From NCBI RefSeq assembly GCF_002017875.1, contig NZ_MUFV01000001.1, positions 682,001 through 746,000 of the forward strand: a stretch of 64,000 nucleotides of DNA, given 5' to 3'. The DNA comes from Deinococcus sp. LM3 (GTDB lineage Bacteria; Deinococcota; Deinococci; Deinococcales; Deinococcaceae). The notes under the pieces were generated by a model that was given only the letters and a program-made list of their open reading frames with translations, did not search any database and had not been told where the DNA came from. The number at the start of each line of letters is the position of its first letter. Positions within the stretch are counted from its first letter, which is position 1. The position numbers were made by a program, and so were the translations under genes. Positions 24,127 to 35,249 of this stretch are shown here, piece by piece.

Positions 24127-25053
24127 ATGGATCCTGTATTTCTTCAGATAGGCAGTTTCACGATTGCCTGGTATGGCGTGCTCATCACGCTCGGCATCGT
24201 GGCAGGCGTGTGGGTCGGCACGAAAATGGCGCGCGAACGCGGCCTGGACGTGGACCTCTTCAACGACATGATTCTCTGGATGATCATCTGGGGACTGGTG
24301 GGCGCGCGGATCGTGTTCGTGGCGACCTCCTGGAACCAGTTCGAGAACACGCCGTTCCCGCGCGTGCTGCTGGACATCGTGAACCTCCGGCAGGGGGGCA
24401 TCAGCATTCACGGCGGCCTGATCGGCGGGATTCTGGTCATGCTGTACTACGCGCGACGCAAGGGCATGGACTTCTACCGCTACGCGGACCTGTGCGTGCC
24501 CGGCGTGGCGTTCGGGATCATCGGTGGGCGCATCGGGAACATCATGAACGGCACGGACACCGTGGGCCGCGTGACCGGCTGGCCGGTCGGCTACCGCTGG
24601 CCCGACAGCGCCCGCGCCTTCCATGACGGCATGTGCGTGCGCAACCCCAACGCGGACCTGGACCTGTCGCAGTACTGCCAGCAGATCGGCGGGCAGATGG
24701 TCATGACCGCCCCCGTTCACTTCGCGCAGCTGTACGGCGTGATCATCGGCGTGATCCTGTCGGTCGCGGCGTACTTCTGGCTGCGCAGCCGCATTCCCGG
24801 CTGGGCGTTCTGGCAGTTCTGGCTGTGGTACTCGGTGCTGCGCGCCGGCTGGGAGGAAACCTTCCGCCTGAACCCCCTGTCGCCCAAGGCGTACCTGGAC
24901 CAGGGTCTGGACGCCCCCGGCATCGGCCTGTTCACCGACACGCACGTGATCAGCATTCCGCTGATCCTGATCAGCATCTGGATGCTGGTGCGCCTGCGCC
25001 GCCAGGGTGCGCCCGCCGCGGCGCCGGCCGACACGACCCTCAAACCTTCCTGA
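24127..25053 (+). CDS. lgt: Prolipoprotein diacylglyceryl transferase
   Basis: A 308-residue membrane enzyme that transfers diacylglyceryl from phosphatidylglycerol to the lipobox Cys of prolipoproteins. It has seven hydrophobic helices and family signatures: GSFTIAWYGVLITLGI, the invariant HGG in ISIHGGLIGG, and GGRIGNIMNG with the essential Arg. A central loop of about 45 residues (RWPDSARAFHDG...) is longer than usual. A strong terminator at 25065 separates it from glmU. Confidence 0.96.
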   Translation: MDPVFLQIGSFTIAWYGVLITLGIVAGVWVGTKMARERGLDVDLFNDMILWMIIWGLVGARIVFVATSWNQFENTPFPRVLLDIVNLRQGGISIHGGLIGGILVMLYYARRKGMDFYRYADLCVPGVAFGIIGGRIGNIMNGTDTVGRVTGWPVGYRWPDSARAFHDGMCVRNPNADLDLSQYCQQIGGQMVMTAPVHFAQLYGVIIGVILSVAAYFWLRSRIPGWAFWQFWLWYSVLRAGWEETFRLNPLSPKAYLDQGLDAPGIGLFTDTHVISIPLILISIWMLVRLRRQGAPAAAPADTTLKPS

Positions 25054-25064
25054 CCCGCACGCAC

Positions 25065-25101
25065 GCAGGGGCCGCCACGTTGAACGCGTGGCGGCCCCTG
25101 C
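25065..25101 (+). terminator. Terminator after lgt
   Basis: A perfect 15-bp stem (GCAGGGGCCGCCACG with its complement) with a 7-nt loop, followed by TGCTGTG. It lies 11 nt after the lgt stop. Confidence 0.8.
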
Positions 25102-25165
25102 TGCTGTGATGGGCCACGCGCCCTGACCGCGAGAGTGTGGGGCCGCTGGTACACTTGGCGGCGGT

Positions 25166-26614
25166 ATGACTGATACGAACCGTCCGCTGGACGTGGTGAT
25201 CCTGGCCGCCGGTCAGGGCACGCGCATGAAATCCTCGCTGCCGAAGGTACTGCACCCGGTCGCGGGCCGCCCGATGGTCGCGTGGTCCGTGAAGGCCGCG
25301 CGGGAACTGGGCGCCCGGAACGTGGTCGTCGTGACCGGGCACGGGGCCGAGGCGGTCGAGGCGGCCCTGGCCGGGAGCGGCGTGGTGTTCGCGCGCCAGG
25401 AGCAGCAGCTGGGCACCGGGCACGCGTTCCTGGCGGGCATGGACGCCCTGGACGACCACCGGGAGGCGGACGTGCTGGTGCTGTACGGCGACACGCCGCT
25501 GCTGCGCACCGAGACGCTGCGCGACCTGCTGGCCGACCACCGCGAGCGTAGCGGGGCGTTCACGGTCCTGACCGGTGTGCTGCCGGACGCGACCGGGTAC
25601 GGCCGGATCATCCGGGACGCGCAGGGGAACGTGGAACGCATCGTGGAGCAGAAGGACGCCACGCCCGAGGAACGCGCCGTGGGTGAATTCAACTCGGGCG
25701 TGTACCTGATGGACGCCCGCGCGAACGAACTGGCCCACCGCATCACGAACGAGAACGCCAGCGGCGAGTACTACCTGACGGACCTGCTCGGCCTGTACCG
25801 CGCCGAGGGGGCCGAGGCGCACGCGTTCCGCCTGAACGACCCGGACGAGGTCATGGGCGCCAACGACCGCACGGGGCTGGCCGAGGCGGAGAACATCATC
25901 CGGGCGCGCATCACGCAGGCGCACATGCGGGCCGGGGTGACCATCCACATGCCGGAGACGGTGTACATCGAGGACACGGTCGTGCTGGGCCGCGACGTGA
26001 CCCTGGAGCCCGGCGTGATCCTGCGCGGCGACACGCGCGTGGCGGACGGCGCCCAGATCGGTGCGTACTCGGTCATCACGGACAGCGTGCTGGAAGAGGG
26101 TGTGATCGTGAAGCCCCACAGCGTGCTGGAAGGCGCGCAGGTGGGCGCCCGCAGTGATGTGGGGCCGTTCGCACGCCTGCGCCCCGGCACGGTGCTGGGC
26201 GAGGCGGTGCACATCGGGAACTTCGTGGAAACCAAGAACGCCCGTCTCGCGCAGGGCGTGAAGGCCGGGCACCTCGCGTACCTGGGTGACGTGAGCATCG
26301 GCGACGAGACGAACGTGGGGGCCGGGACCATCATCGCGAACTTCGACGGCGTGAACAAACACCCCAGCCGCATCGGGGCCGGCGTGTTCATCGGCAGTAA
26401 CTCCACCATCGTCGCGCCCCGCGTGATCGGGGACGCCGCCTTCATCGCGGGCGGCAGCACCGTCCACGACGACGTGCCCGAGGGAGCCCTGGCCGTCGCG
26501 CGCGGCAAGCAGCGCAACCTCGAAGGTTGGTCCCACCGCTACTGGAGCGGCCTGCGCGAGAAGGTGCAGACGAAACTGCCGTGGCTGGCCGGTTGGCTCG
26601 ACCGGCAGGGCTGA
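25166..26614 (+). CDS. glmU: Bifunctional UDP-GlcNAc pyrophosphorylase / GlcN-1-P acetyltransferase
   Basis: A 482-residue cytoplasmic enzyme that makes UDP-N-acetylglucosamine for peptidoglycan. The N-terminal uridyltransferase shows LAAGQGTRMKSSLPKVLHP and the metal Asp in LYGDTPLL; the C-terminal left-handed beta-helix carries hexapeptide repeats from about residue 260 and the acetyltransferase active-site region HIGNFVETKNARL and HLAYLGDVSIG. A TACACT box lies 10 nt upstream of the ATG. Confidence 0.97.
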   Translation: MTDTNRPLDVVILAAGQGTRMKSSLPKVLHPVAGRPMVAWSVKAARELGARNVVVVTGHGAEAVEAALAGSGVVFARQEQQLGTGHAFLAGMDALDDHREADVLVLYGDTPLLRTETLRDLLADHRERSGAFTVLTGVLPDATGYGRIIRDAQGNVERIVEQKDATPEERAVGEFNSGVYLMDARANELAHRITNENASGEYYLTDLLGLYRAEGAEAHAFRLNDPDEVMGANDRTGLAEAENIIRARITQAHMRAGVTIHMPETVYIEDTVVLGRDVTLEPGVILRGDTRVADGAQIGAYSVITDSVLEEGVIVKPHSVLEGAQVGARSDVGPFARLRPGTVLGEAVHIGNFVETKNARLAQGVKAGHLAYLGDVSIGDETNVGAGTIIANFDGVNKHPSRIGAGVFIGSNSTIVAPRVIGDAAFIAGGSTVHDDVPEGALAVARGKQRNLEGWSHRYWSGLREKVQTKLPWLAGWLDRQG

Positions 26615-26624
26615 AGAACGGAAT

Positions 26625-26663
26625 ATGAAGGGGGGACGCCGACCGGTGGCGTCCCCCCTTCAT
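26625..26663. terminator. Bidirectional terminator glmU / MFS
   Basis: A perfect 16-bp inverted repeat (ATGAAGGGGGGACGCC and its complement) with a 7-nt loop lies between the convergent genes and can serve both. Confidence 0.8.
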
Positions 26664-26670
26664 GCTGGAT

Positions 26671-28053
26671 TCACGCCGTGAGGGGCGGCGCTTCGGGCAG
26701 CGGGTCCTCCACGCGGCGCAGGTGCGGGTTCAGGAGTTGCGCGCTCGCCAGGACGGCCATCAGCACTCCGGACCACAGCAGGATCGACCCGGCCCCACCG
26801 TGCGCGGCGAGCAGTCCGGCCAGCGCGGTACTGAGCGGCGCGGTGAACTGCGCGATCAGTCGGCGCACGCTGAACACCCGGCCCTGCAGTTCCGGCGCGA
26901 CCTGCGCCTGCCAGATGCTCTGCGAGTGCGCGTTCATGATCGGCGTCATCACCCCGAAGGCCAGCACGCACGCGGCCGTCAGCGGCAGGCTGCCCGCCAC
27001 GCCGCTCAGGGCGTGCGCGGTTCCGGCGGCGATCATGGGCACCAGCACGCCCAGCACCCGCCGCCGCTTCAGGCCGCCCGTCACGCTGACCAGCAGGCCG
27101 CCCAGCAGCCCCCCGGCACTCAGGGCCGTCCAGACGGTCGCCAGGGCCGCGCCGGTCCCGTCGGCCGGGACGCCCAGCGTGAAGCGCAGCAGCAGCGGGT
27201 GCAGGACGCCCACGCCGCTGGTCAGCAGGTTCACGCCCGCGAAGGTCAGCAGCAGGTGCAGCAGCGCGGGCCGCCGCCCGATGAACGTCCACCCGAAACG
27301 CATGTCCTGCGCCAGCGAGGGCCGGCCGCGCCCCCCGTCCCGGCGCGGCGGTTGCGGCCAGTGCAGGCGCGACACCACCAGCGCCGCCAGCAGGAACGAC
27401 CCCGCGTCGATGCCCAGCGCCAGCGCCACGCCGTCCGGCAGGCCCGCCAGCGCCCCCGCCACAAGGGGCACCTCTCCCTGCCGCGCCAGGGCCGGCAACC
27501 CGATCAGCAGCGCCGCCAGCGCCGGACTCAGCAGCCCCGACAGGCTCCAGAGGGTCTGCATCATGCCGTTCGCGCGCGGCAGGCGGTCCCGCGTGACCAG
27601 CGACGAGTAACTCGTGTCGAACGCCGACCCGTGAAACGTACCCACCAGACCCAGACCCACCGTGAACAGCGTCAGCAGCCACACGGGCGGTGTGCCCAGC
27701 GTGACCATCAGCACGCCCAGCGCCAGCAGCAGCGCCCCCAGCAGGTCGCAGGTGATCATCATGCGCCGCCGATTCCAGCGGTCCGCCAGCGCCCCCGCCA
27801 GCGGAGCCCCCAGAATCGCCGCCGCGCCCCACCCCAGCCCGGTCAGGGCCAGCGCCGCCGCCAGCTCCGGCTTCTGCGCCTCCAGCGGAAAGCGGGACTG
27901 CGTCAGGTAGATATTCATGGCAAACGCACTCAGGCCGCCCCCCAGCACACTCAAGGCCTGCGAACCCCACAGCCACAGGAACGTCCGCCAGCGGGCCGCG
28001 TCCGACAGGGCGGGCGGGTCGGGCAGGGAGTCAGCAGGCGGCAGCAGGGTCAT
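26671..28053 (-). CDS. MFS transporter (efflux-type)
   Basis: A 460-residue membrane protein with about twelve helices. The conserved loop between helices 2 and 3 is GALADRWNRRRMMI, typical of enterobactin-exporter/MFS_3-like efflux proteins (EntS/NepI-like), and no substrate-specific motif is visible. The ATG at 28053 has TAGGCT 6 nt upstream (28060-28065). Confidence 0.88.
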   Translation of the reverse strand: MTLLPPADSLPDPPALSDAARWRTFLWLWGSQALSVLGGGLSAFAMNIYLTQSRFPLEAQKPELAAALALTGLGWGAAAILGAPLAGALADRWNRRRMMITCDLLGALLLALGVLMVTLGTPPVWLLTLFTVGLGLVGTFHGSAFDTSYSSLVTRDRLPRANGMMQTLWSLSGLLSPALAALLIGLPALARQGEVPLVAGALAGLPDGVALALGIDAGSFLLAALVVSRLHWPQPPRRDGGRGRPSLAQDMRFGWTFIGRRPALLHLLLTFAGVNLLTSGVGVLHPLLLRFTLGVPADGTGAALATVWTALSAGGLLGGLLVSVTGGLKRRRVLGVLVPMIAAGTAHALSGVAGSLPLTAACVLAFGVMTPIMNAHSQSIWQAQVAPELQGRVFSVRRLIAQFTAPLSTALAGLLAAHGGAGSILLWSGVLMAVLASAQLLNPHLRRVEDPLPEAPPLTA

Positions 28054-28176
28054 ACGCCCAGCCTAGGCCAGCGCCCACCGCCGCGAATCCGCACACTGGC
28101 CGATGCACCCCCGCGCCCCTCCCCTCTACCCTGCCGGGCATGCTGCGCCGCTACCGCTGCACCCTGGGGCGCTGAG

Positions 28177-28731
28177 TTACTTCTGCCGCAGTTTCTTACG
28201 TTCCTGCACGGCGAGTTCGTCGACGCGTTCGTTCTCGCCGTGCCCGGCGTGGCCCTTGACCCACACGAAGGTCAGGGCGTGCGTTTTGGCCTGCGCGATC
28301 AGTTCTTCCCAGAGGTCCTGGTTTTTCACGGGGTCCTTGGCGGCGGTTTTCCAGCCGTTGCGTTGCCAGTTCAGGATCCAGCCGTCCGTGAAGGCCTTGC
28401 GGAGGTACTGGCTGTCGGTGACGACGGTGACGTGGCAGGGGCGTTTGAGGACTTTCAGGCCTTCGAGCAGGCCGCGCAGTTCCATGCGGTTGTTGGTGGT
28501 GCCTTCCTCGTGGCCGCTGAGGACGAGTTCCTTGCCTTTGCAGTTGAGGATGGTGGCCCAGCCGCCGTGTCCGGCCTGTGTGTCGCAGGCGCCGTCGCTG
28601 TACAGTTCGACGTGGTCGCCCACCACGGGTTGCGCGGGTTGAATGCCGGCCGGGAGGGCCTGGCGGTCGCGCGCGGCGTCCTGCGCTTTCTGGGCGGGGG
28701 ACTTGCGGGGGGCGGGGCGGGGGCGGGTCAT
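28177..28731 (-). CDS. rnhA: Ribonuclease HI with a basic N-terminal extension
   Basis: A 184-residue RNase H that cleaves RNA in RNA-DNA hybrids. Catalytic acids are readable: D in LYSDGACDTQAGHGG, E in NNRMELRGLLEGL, D in VTDSQYL, and H/D in VKGHAGHGENERVDELA. About 40 residues of basic, Pro/Arg-rich sequence precede the domain. It is divergent from the DUF4870 gene; only 41 bp separate the starts. Confidence 0.95.
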   Translation of the reverse strand: MTRPRPAPRKSPAQKAQDAARDRQALPAGIQPAQPVVGDHVELYSDGACDTQAGHGGWATILNCKGKELVLSGHEEGTTNNRMELRGLLEGLKVLKRPCHVTVVTDSQYLRKAFTDGWILNWQRNGWKTAAKDPVKNQDLWEELIAQAKTHALTFVWVKGHAGHGENERVDELAVQERKKLRQK

Positions 28732-28772
28732 TGTCCGGGAACTGTAGGGAGGCGCGGGGCGTACTGTCAAGC

Positions 28773-29234
28773 ATGAGCCGTCCGTTACCTGTCATTCCGG
28801 AACCCGACCGTACTCCGGCGATCATCACGCACCTGTCGCCGCTGGCGGGGTTGCTGCTGCCGACCCTGGGGAATGTGCTGGGGCCGCTGGTGGCGTGGCT
28901 GGCGTTCCGGGACCGGAGCAGCGCGCTGGACGAGCAGGGGAAGGAAGCCCTGAATTTCCAGCTGAGTTTCTGGCTGTACGGGCTGGTGGTGGGAGTGCTG
29001 GCGTTCGTGCTGTTCAGCGCGGGCCTGATCGGTGGGGCGGTGGGGGCGGCGGCGGGCACGCCGGACCTGGGGGCGCTGGCGTTCCTGGGGACGTTCGGGG
29101 CGTTCTTTCTGTTCTTCCTGCCGGTGATGGCGGTGCTGGGGTTGGTGCCGTTCGTGTTCATGATCGTGGCGGTCGTGCGGGTCAGTGCGGGGCAGCCGTA
29201 CCGGTACCCGCTGAGCATCCGTTTCCTGCGCTGA
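28773..29234 (+). CDS. DUF4870 family membrane protein
   Basis: A 153-residue membrane protein matching the DUF4870/Tic20-like pattern: an N-terminal HLSPLAGLLLPTLGNVLGPLVAWLAFRD with the second segment EALNFQLSFWLYGLVVGV, then two further helices (LAFLGTFGAFFLFFLPVMAVLGLVPFVFMIVAVVRV). These proteins are common next to unrelated genes and have no known activity. TACTGT lies just before the ATG. Confidence 0.85.
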   Translation: MSRPLPVIPEPDRTPAIITHLSPLAGLLLPTLGNVLGPLVAWLAFRDRSSALDEQGKEALNFQLSFWLYGLVVGVLAFVLFSAGLIGGAVGAAAGTPDLGALAFLGTFGAFFLFFLPVMAVLGLVPFVFMIVAVVRVSAGQPYRYPLSIRFLR

Positions 29235-29267
29235 GGAATCTGGGCGCGGGCGCGTATGCTGTGTCGC

Positions 29268-30023
29268 ATGCGGATCATGGCTGTGTTTGCGCACCCGGAC
29301 GACGAGATCGGGTGCATGGGGACCCTGGCGAAGCACGCGGCGCGTGGCGACGAGGTCATGCTGGTCTGGACGACGCTGGGCGAACTGGCCAGTCAGTTCG
29401 GGGACGCGCCTCACGCGGAGGTCACGCGGGTGCGCCGCGAGCATGGCGCGTGGGTGGCGGCGCAGATCGGGGCGCAGCATCACTTCTTCGACATGGGGGA
29501 CAGCCGCATGACGGGCGGGCGGGGCGAGGCACTGCAACTGGCGCGGCTGTACGCGCGGTTCCGGCCGAACGCCGTGATCACCTGGAGTGACGATCACCCG
29601 CACCCGGATCACCGCATGACCGCGAAGATCGCCTTCGATGCGGTCACGCTGGCCCGCATTCCGAAGATCGTGAACGAGGTGGGCGGCGGGGTGGCCATGC
29701 CGCCCGCCCCGGACCTGAGCGGCGACGACGCCGTGGAAAGTGGCGAGGACGTGCGCCGTCTGGACGCGTGGCGCGAGCCGGTGCGCTTCTATCAGTACTA
29801 CGCGCCGGCCAGTCCGTACCCGGAGGTCAGCGTGGACATCACGGACACCATCGACGTGGCGGGCCGCGTGATGGAGTACTACCACGACTTCTACCGCTGG
29901 CAGTGGACGAAAGAGCAGTTTCTGGAGGGCCGCGCGGGCGTGGGGCGGCTGACGGGCGTGCGGTACGCCGAGCGCTTCAACCTGCGCGTGTCGCAGCTAC
30001 CGGCGCGGGCCTACCTGGACTGA
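29268..30023 (+). CDS. PIG-L family deacetylase (BshB-like)
   Basis: A 251-residue zinc-dependent N-deacetylase. The metal motif is FAHPDDE near residue 9 and HPDH near 108 (SDDHPHPDHRM). The family includes BshB, which deacetylates GlcNAc-malate in bacillithiol synthesis, the main thiol of Deinococcus; mycothiol-conjugate amidase is an alternative. A bshB role is plausible but other PIG-L paralogs exist. ATG 29268 has TATGCT 7 nt upstream; a TTG-like start 12 nt earlier is less likely. Confidence 0.85.
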   Translation: MRIMAVFAHPDDEIGCMGTLAKHAARGDEVMLVWTTLGELASQFGDAPHAEVTRVRREHGAWVAAQIGAQHHFFDMGDSRMTGGRGEALQLARLYARFRPNAVITWSDDHPHPDHRMTAKIAFDAVTLARIPKIVNEVGGGVAMPPAPDLSGDDAVESGEDVRRLDAWREPVRFYQYYAPASPYPEVSVDITDTIDVAGRVMEYYHDFYRWQWTKEQFLEGRAGVGRLTGVRYAERFNLRVSQLPARAYLD

Positions 30024-30071
30024 CCGCCCCCGCGCGGGTGCGGGCGGCTTCGCGCTACAGTGACGGTTACT

Positions 30072-30635
30072 ATGTCCGAGTCCATCAGTATCAAGCAGAC
30101 CATCGTGGTCAGGGCCCGTCCGGACGTGCTGTACCGGCTGGCGCTGGAACCCAGGCGGCGCGTCAAGTGGGACCCCAACCTCGCGAAAGCCGATTATGAG
30201 GGCGAGAACGCCCGGCTGGCGAACAACACGCTGGTGCGGTTCAAGTTCACGCGCCGCCTGCTGGGCCTGAGTTTCACCGCGAAGTACGGGCAGTTGCAGG
30301 CGCCGCAGCGGGGCGGCTGGGAGAGCGTTCGGCATGTGGGGCCGCTGGAGAAGCTCACGCAGGGCTGGGTGTTCAAGCCGATGCCCGGCGGGACCGAGGT
30401 GACGTTCAGCCTGAATGCCCGTGTCCGCTACCGCTGGGTGCGTACGCCGGTCGAGCGGGTGCTGAACAACATGGTCGCCACGACCCTGCTGGAGTTGCAG
30501 CGTACCGTGGACGCCCAGGGCGCGCAGCTGATGGAAGACATGGGCCGCGAGATGCAGGAGCGCCGCAAGGCCGAGCAGAAAGCGGCCAAGGAAGCGGCCA
30601 AGGAAGCGGCGAAGGCCGCGAAGAAGAAACGCTGA
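30072..30635 (+). CDS. SRPBCC (START/Bet v1) domain protein with Lys/Ala tail
   Basis: A 187-residue protein. Residues 5-150 have the layout of a hydrophobic-cavity SRPBCC domain: IKQTIVVRARPDVLYRLALEP at the start, TLVRFKFTRRLLGLSFTAKYG, a GGTEVTFSLNARVRYRW strand, and the long C-terminal helix VERVLNNMVATTLLELQRTVD. The last 20 residues are a charged repeat of AAKEAAK, probably an extended helix with DNA- or membrane-binding potential. Ligand unknown. ATG 30072 is taken; an in-frame GTG at 30060 is possible. Confidence 0.8.
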   Translation: MSESISIKQTIVVRARPDVLYRLALEPRRRVKWDPNLAKADYEGENARLANNTLVRFKFTRRLLGLSFTAKYGQLQAPQRGGWESVRHVGPLEKLTQGWVFKPMPGGTEVTFSLNARVRYRWVRTPVERVLNNMVATTLLELQRTVDAQGAQLMEDMGREMQERRKAEQKAAKEAAKEAAKAAKKKR

Positions 30636-30645
30636 GCCCGTAAAC

Positions 30646-30682
30646 GGCAGGCGCCCGGCACTGCAATTGCCGGGCGCCTGCC
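30646..30682. terminator. Bidirectional terminator
   Basis: A perfect 15-bp stem (GGCAGGCGCCCGGCA and its complement) with a 7-nt loop between the SRPBCC and thioesterase genes, which converge. Confidence 0.85.
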
Positions 30683-30696
30683 TTCCGTAAGGGCCG

Positions 30697-31134
30697 TCAG
30701 CCGGGGTGCAGGGCGTCCAGCGCGGCGCGCAACGCGGGTGGCAGCGGGGCGGGGCGGCGGGTGTCCCGGTCCACGTACACATGCACGAAATGCCCCTGCG
30801 CGCAGGCCGCGTCGTCCCCTTCGCGGAACACGGCCAGTTCGTAGCGGACGCTGCTGCTGCCCAGGCGGCCCACGCGCAGGCCCACGCTGAGCGTGTCTGG
30901 GAACGCGGCGGGAGCGAAGTACGCGCAGCCGCTCTCCACGACCAGCCCGATCACCGCCCCCCCATGAATGTCCAGCGCGCCGCGCGCCGCGAGGTAGGCG
31001 TTCACGGCCGTATCGAAGTACGCGTAGTACGTCACGTTGTTCACGTGCCCGTACACGTCGTTGTCCGCCCAGCGGGTCGGGGTGGGATGGTGGTACGGGT
31101 ACTGTGCGCGGGTGTGCGGAACGGGGCGGGTCAT
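30697..31134 (-). CDS. Acyl-CoA thioesterase (4HBT/YbgC-like hotdog)
   Basis: A 145-residue hotdog-fold thioesterase. The catalytic block WADNDVYGHVNNVTYYAYFD is the YbgC/FadM-type signature, with Asp near residue 25 and the following GHVNN loop, and LVVESGCAYFAPAAFPD follows. The ATG overlaps the stop of the upstream cupin gene by four bases (ATGA), so it is the third gene of a topA-cupin-thioesterase operon. Confidence 0.9.
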   Translation of the reverse strand: MTRPVPHTRAQYPYHHPTPTRWADNDVYGHVNNVTYYAYFDTAVNAYLAARGALDIHGGAVIGLVVESGCAYFAPAAFPDTLSVGLRVGRLGSSSVRYELAVFREGDDAACAQGHFVHVYVDRDTRRPAPLPPALRAALDALHPG

Positions 31135-31445
31135 AAGGACTCCCCGGCGTTCAGGAGCAGCGTGGTGCCGTCGCGCGTCCCGAAGGCCGTCCAGGGCTGC
31201 TCCGGGGTCACGTGGTACCCCTCGCCGGGGCGCAGGCGCACGAAGTTGTTCAGGGGCAGGTCCACGACCGCCTCTCCGGTCAGGCACACCAGCCAGCCGG
31301 GCGTGGCCGGGCCGGTCAGCGTGCCGCTCAGGGTCACGACCTGCACGTTCCCGCCCGGCAGCCGCACCCACTCGCCGGGTGTGCCCTGCGCCAGCCGGGG
31401 CAGGTGCAGGGCCTGGGGGGTGTCGGGGCGGGCGCGGGTCGGCAC
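31131..31445 (-). CDS. Small cupin-like protein
   Basis: A 104-residue protein with the repeating short strands and Gly-Pro turns of a single-domain cupin: GNVQVVTLSGTLTG, WLVCLTGEAVVDLPLNNFVRLRPGEGYHVTPEQPW. The usual metal-binding His pair is largely absent, with one His in GYHVTP, so it may not bind metal. It begins with GTG one nucleotide after the topA stop (TAA-A-GTG), with GGAGAG inside the topA end serving as ribosome site. It overlaps the thioesterase gene by 4 nt. Confidence 0.65.
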   Translation of the reverse strand: MPTRARPDTPQALHLPRLAQGTPGEWVRLPGGNVQVVTLSGTLTGPATPGWLVCLTGEAVVDLPLNNFVRLRPGEGYHVTPEQPWTAFGTRDGTTLLLNAGESL

Positions 31446-31446
31446 T

Positions 31447-34401
<2,955 letters not shown>

Positions 34402-34604
34402 AAGTAAGGTCTCTCCCCCGTAGGCCGGGGTACGGGCCGAGCGTAGCACGCGTTCCCGTTCCGACTCCGGCCGAGGTCCCACACTGTACGCCCCTCACCC
34501 GCCCGGCCATCCCACCCGCCCGGCCACCTCACCCGGACGGCGCCGCGCGGGACCGGCACGCAACCCGTCAGGCTTATCATTTTCTTCATGCTAGGCTGCC
34601 GCTG
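34402..34604. other. Divergent promoter region topA / ydcF
   Basis: 203 bp between divergent starts. For ydcF, TAGGCT (34592-34597) lies 7 nt before its ATG. For topA, a TACGCT box on the minus strand (about 34438-34444) would give a leader of some 30-40 nt with a GGGGGAG ribosome site. The rest shows no repeat or operator I can support. Confidence 0.5.
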
Positions 34605-35177
34605 ATGCGTTCCCGGGGCGCCACCCTCACCCTGCTGCCACTGGCCGTGGCGGCCCTGCTCGTCGCGGGATTCGTCCTGACGCCCAACCTGCGCGTCCAG
34701 AACGCCGCCACGCCCCACCCCACCCTGGTCGTCCTGGGCGCCGCGCAGTACGCCGGGAAACCCAGCCCCGCCTTCCAGCGCCGCCTGGACCACGCCCTGA
34801 CCCTTTACCGCACCGGAGGCGTGGAGCAGATCGTGGTCACGGGCGGCCGCCGCGCCGGGGACCCCTACACCGAAGGTGGCGTCGGCACCGCCTACCTCGC
34901 CCGCCAGGGCGTGCCCGCAGGCGACCTGATCGCCGAGGAACGCAGCCGCACCACCGTGCAGAACCTCCAGAACGCCCGCGCCGCCCTGCGCCCGGAGACA
35001 CCCGTCACGCTCGTCACCGACGAGGCCCACGCCCCCCGCGCCCTGGCCCTGGCCCGCGCCATCGGCCTGAACGCCAACGTCAGCGCCAGCCCCCTCAGCG
35101 CGCGGGTCAGCCGCTCGTACCTGCTGCGCGAGAAAGTCGCCCTGGCCGCCTACGCCCTGATCGGCATCCGGCTGTAG
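34605..35177 (+). CDS. YdcF/DUF218 family envelope protein
   Basis: A 190-residue protein with one N-terminal membrane anchor (LTLLPLAVAALLVAGFVL) and a DUF218 domain: TLVVLGAAQYAGKPSPAFQRRLDHALTLY, IVVTGGRR, TEGGVGTAYLARQGVPAGDLIAEERSRTTVQNLQNA and VTLVTDEAHAPRA. The family includes the vancomycin-resistance-type SanA and cyclic enterobacterial antigen protein ElyC; its reaction is not established. Start has TAGGCT 7 nt upstream. Confidence 0.85.
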   Translation: MRSRGATLTLLPLAVAALLVAGFVLTPNLRVQNAATPHPTLVVLGAAQYAGKPSPAFQRRLDHALTLYRTGGVEQIVVTGGRRAGDPYTEGGVGTAYLARQGVPAGDLIAEERSRTTVQNLQNARAALRPETPVTLVTDEAHAPRALALARAIGLNANVSASPLSARVSRSYLLREKVALAAYALIGIRL

Positions 35178-35187
35178 AAGGGGTGTA

Positions 35188-35241
35188 GGAAGTGGGGTGT
35201 GGGTTGTAGGAGATTGCTCCCACAACCCACACCCCACTTCC
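35188..35241. terminator. Bidirectional 20-bp hairpin between convergent genes
   Basis: A perfect 20-bp inverted repeat (35188-35207 and 35222-35241) with a short inner GGAG/CTCC stem in the loop lies between the ydcF and murJ stops. The stem is purine-rich on one strand (GGAAGTGGGGTGTGGG), unlike the genes around it. Confidence 0.75.
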
Positions 35242-35249
35242 TCTATCGA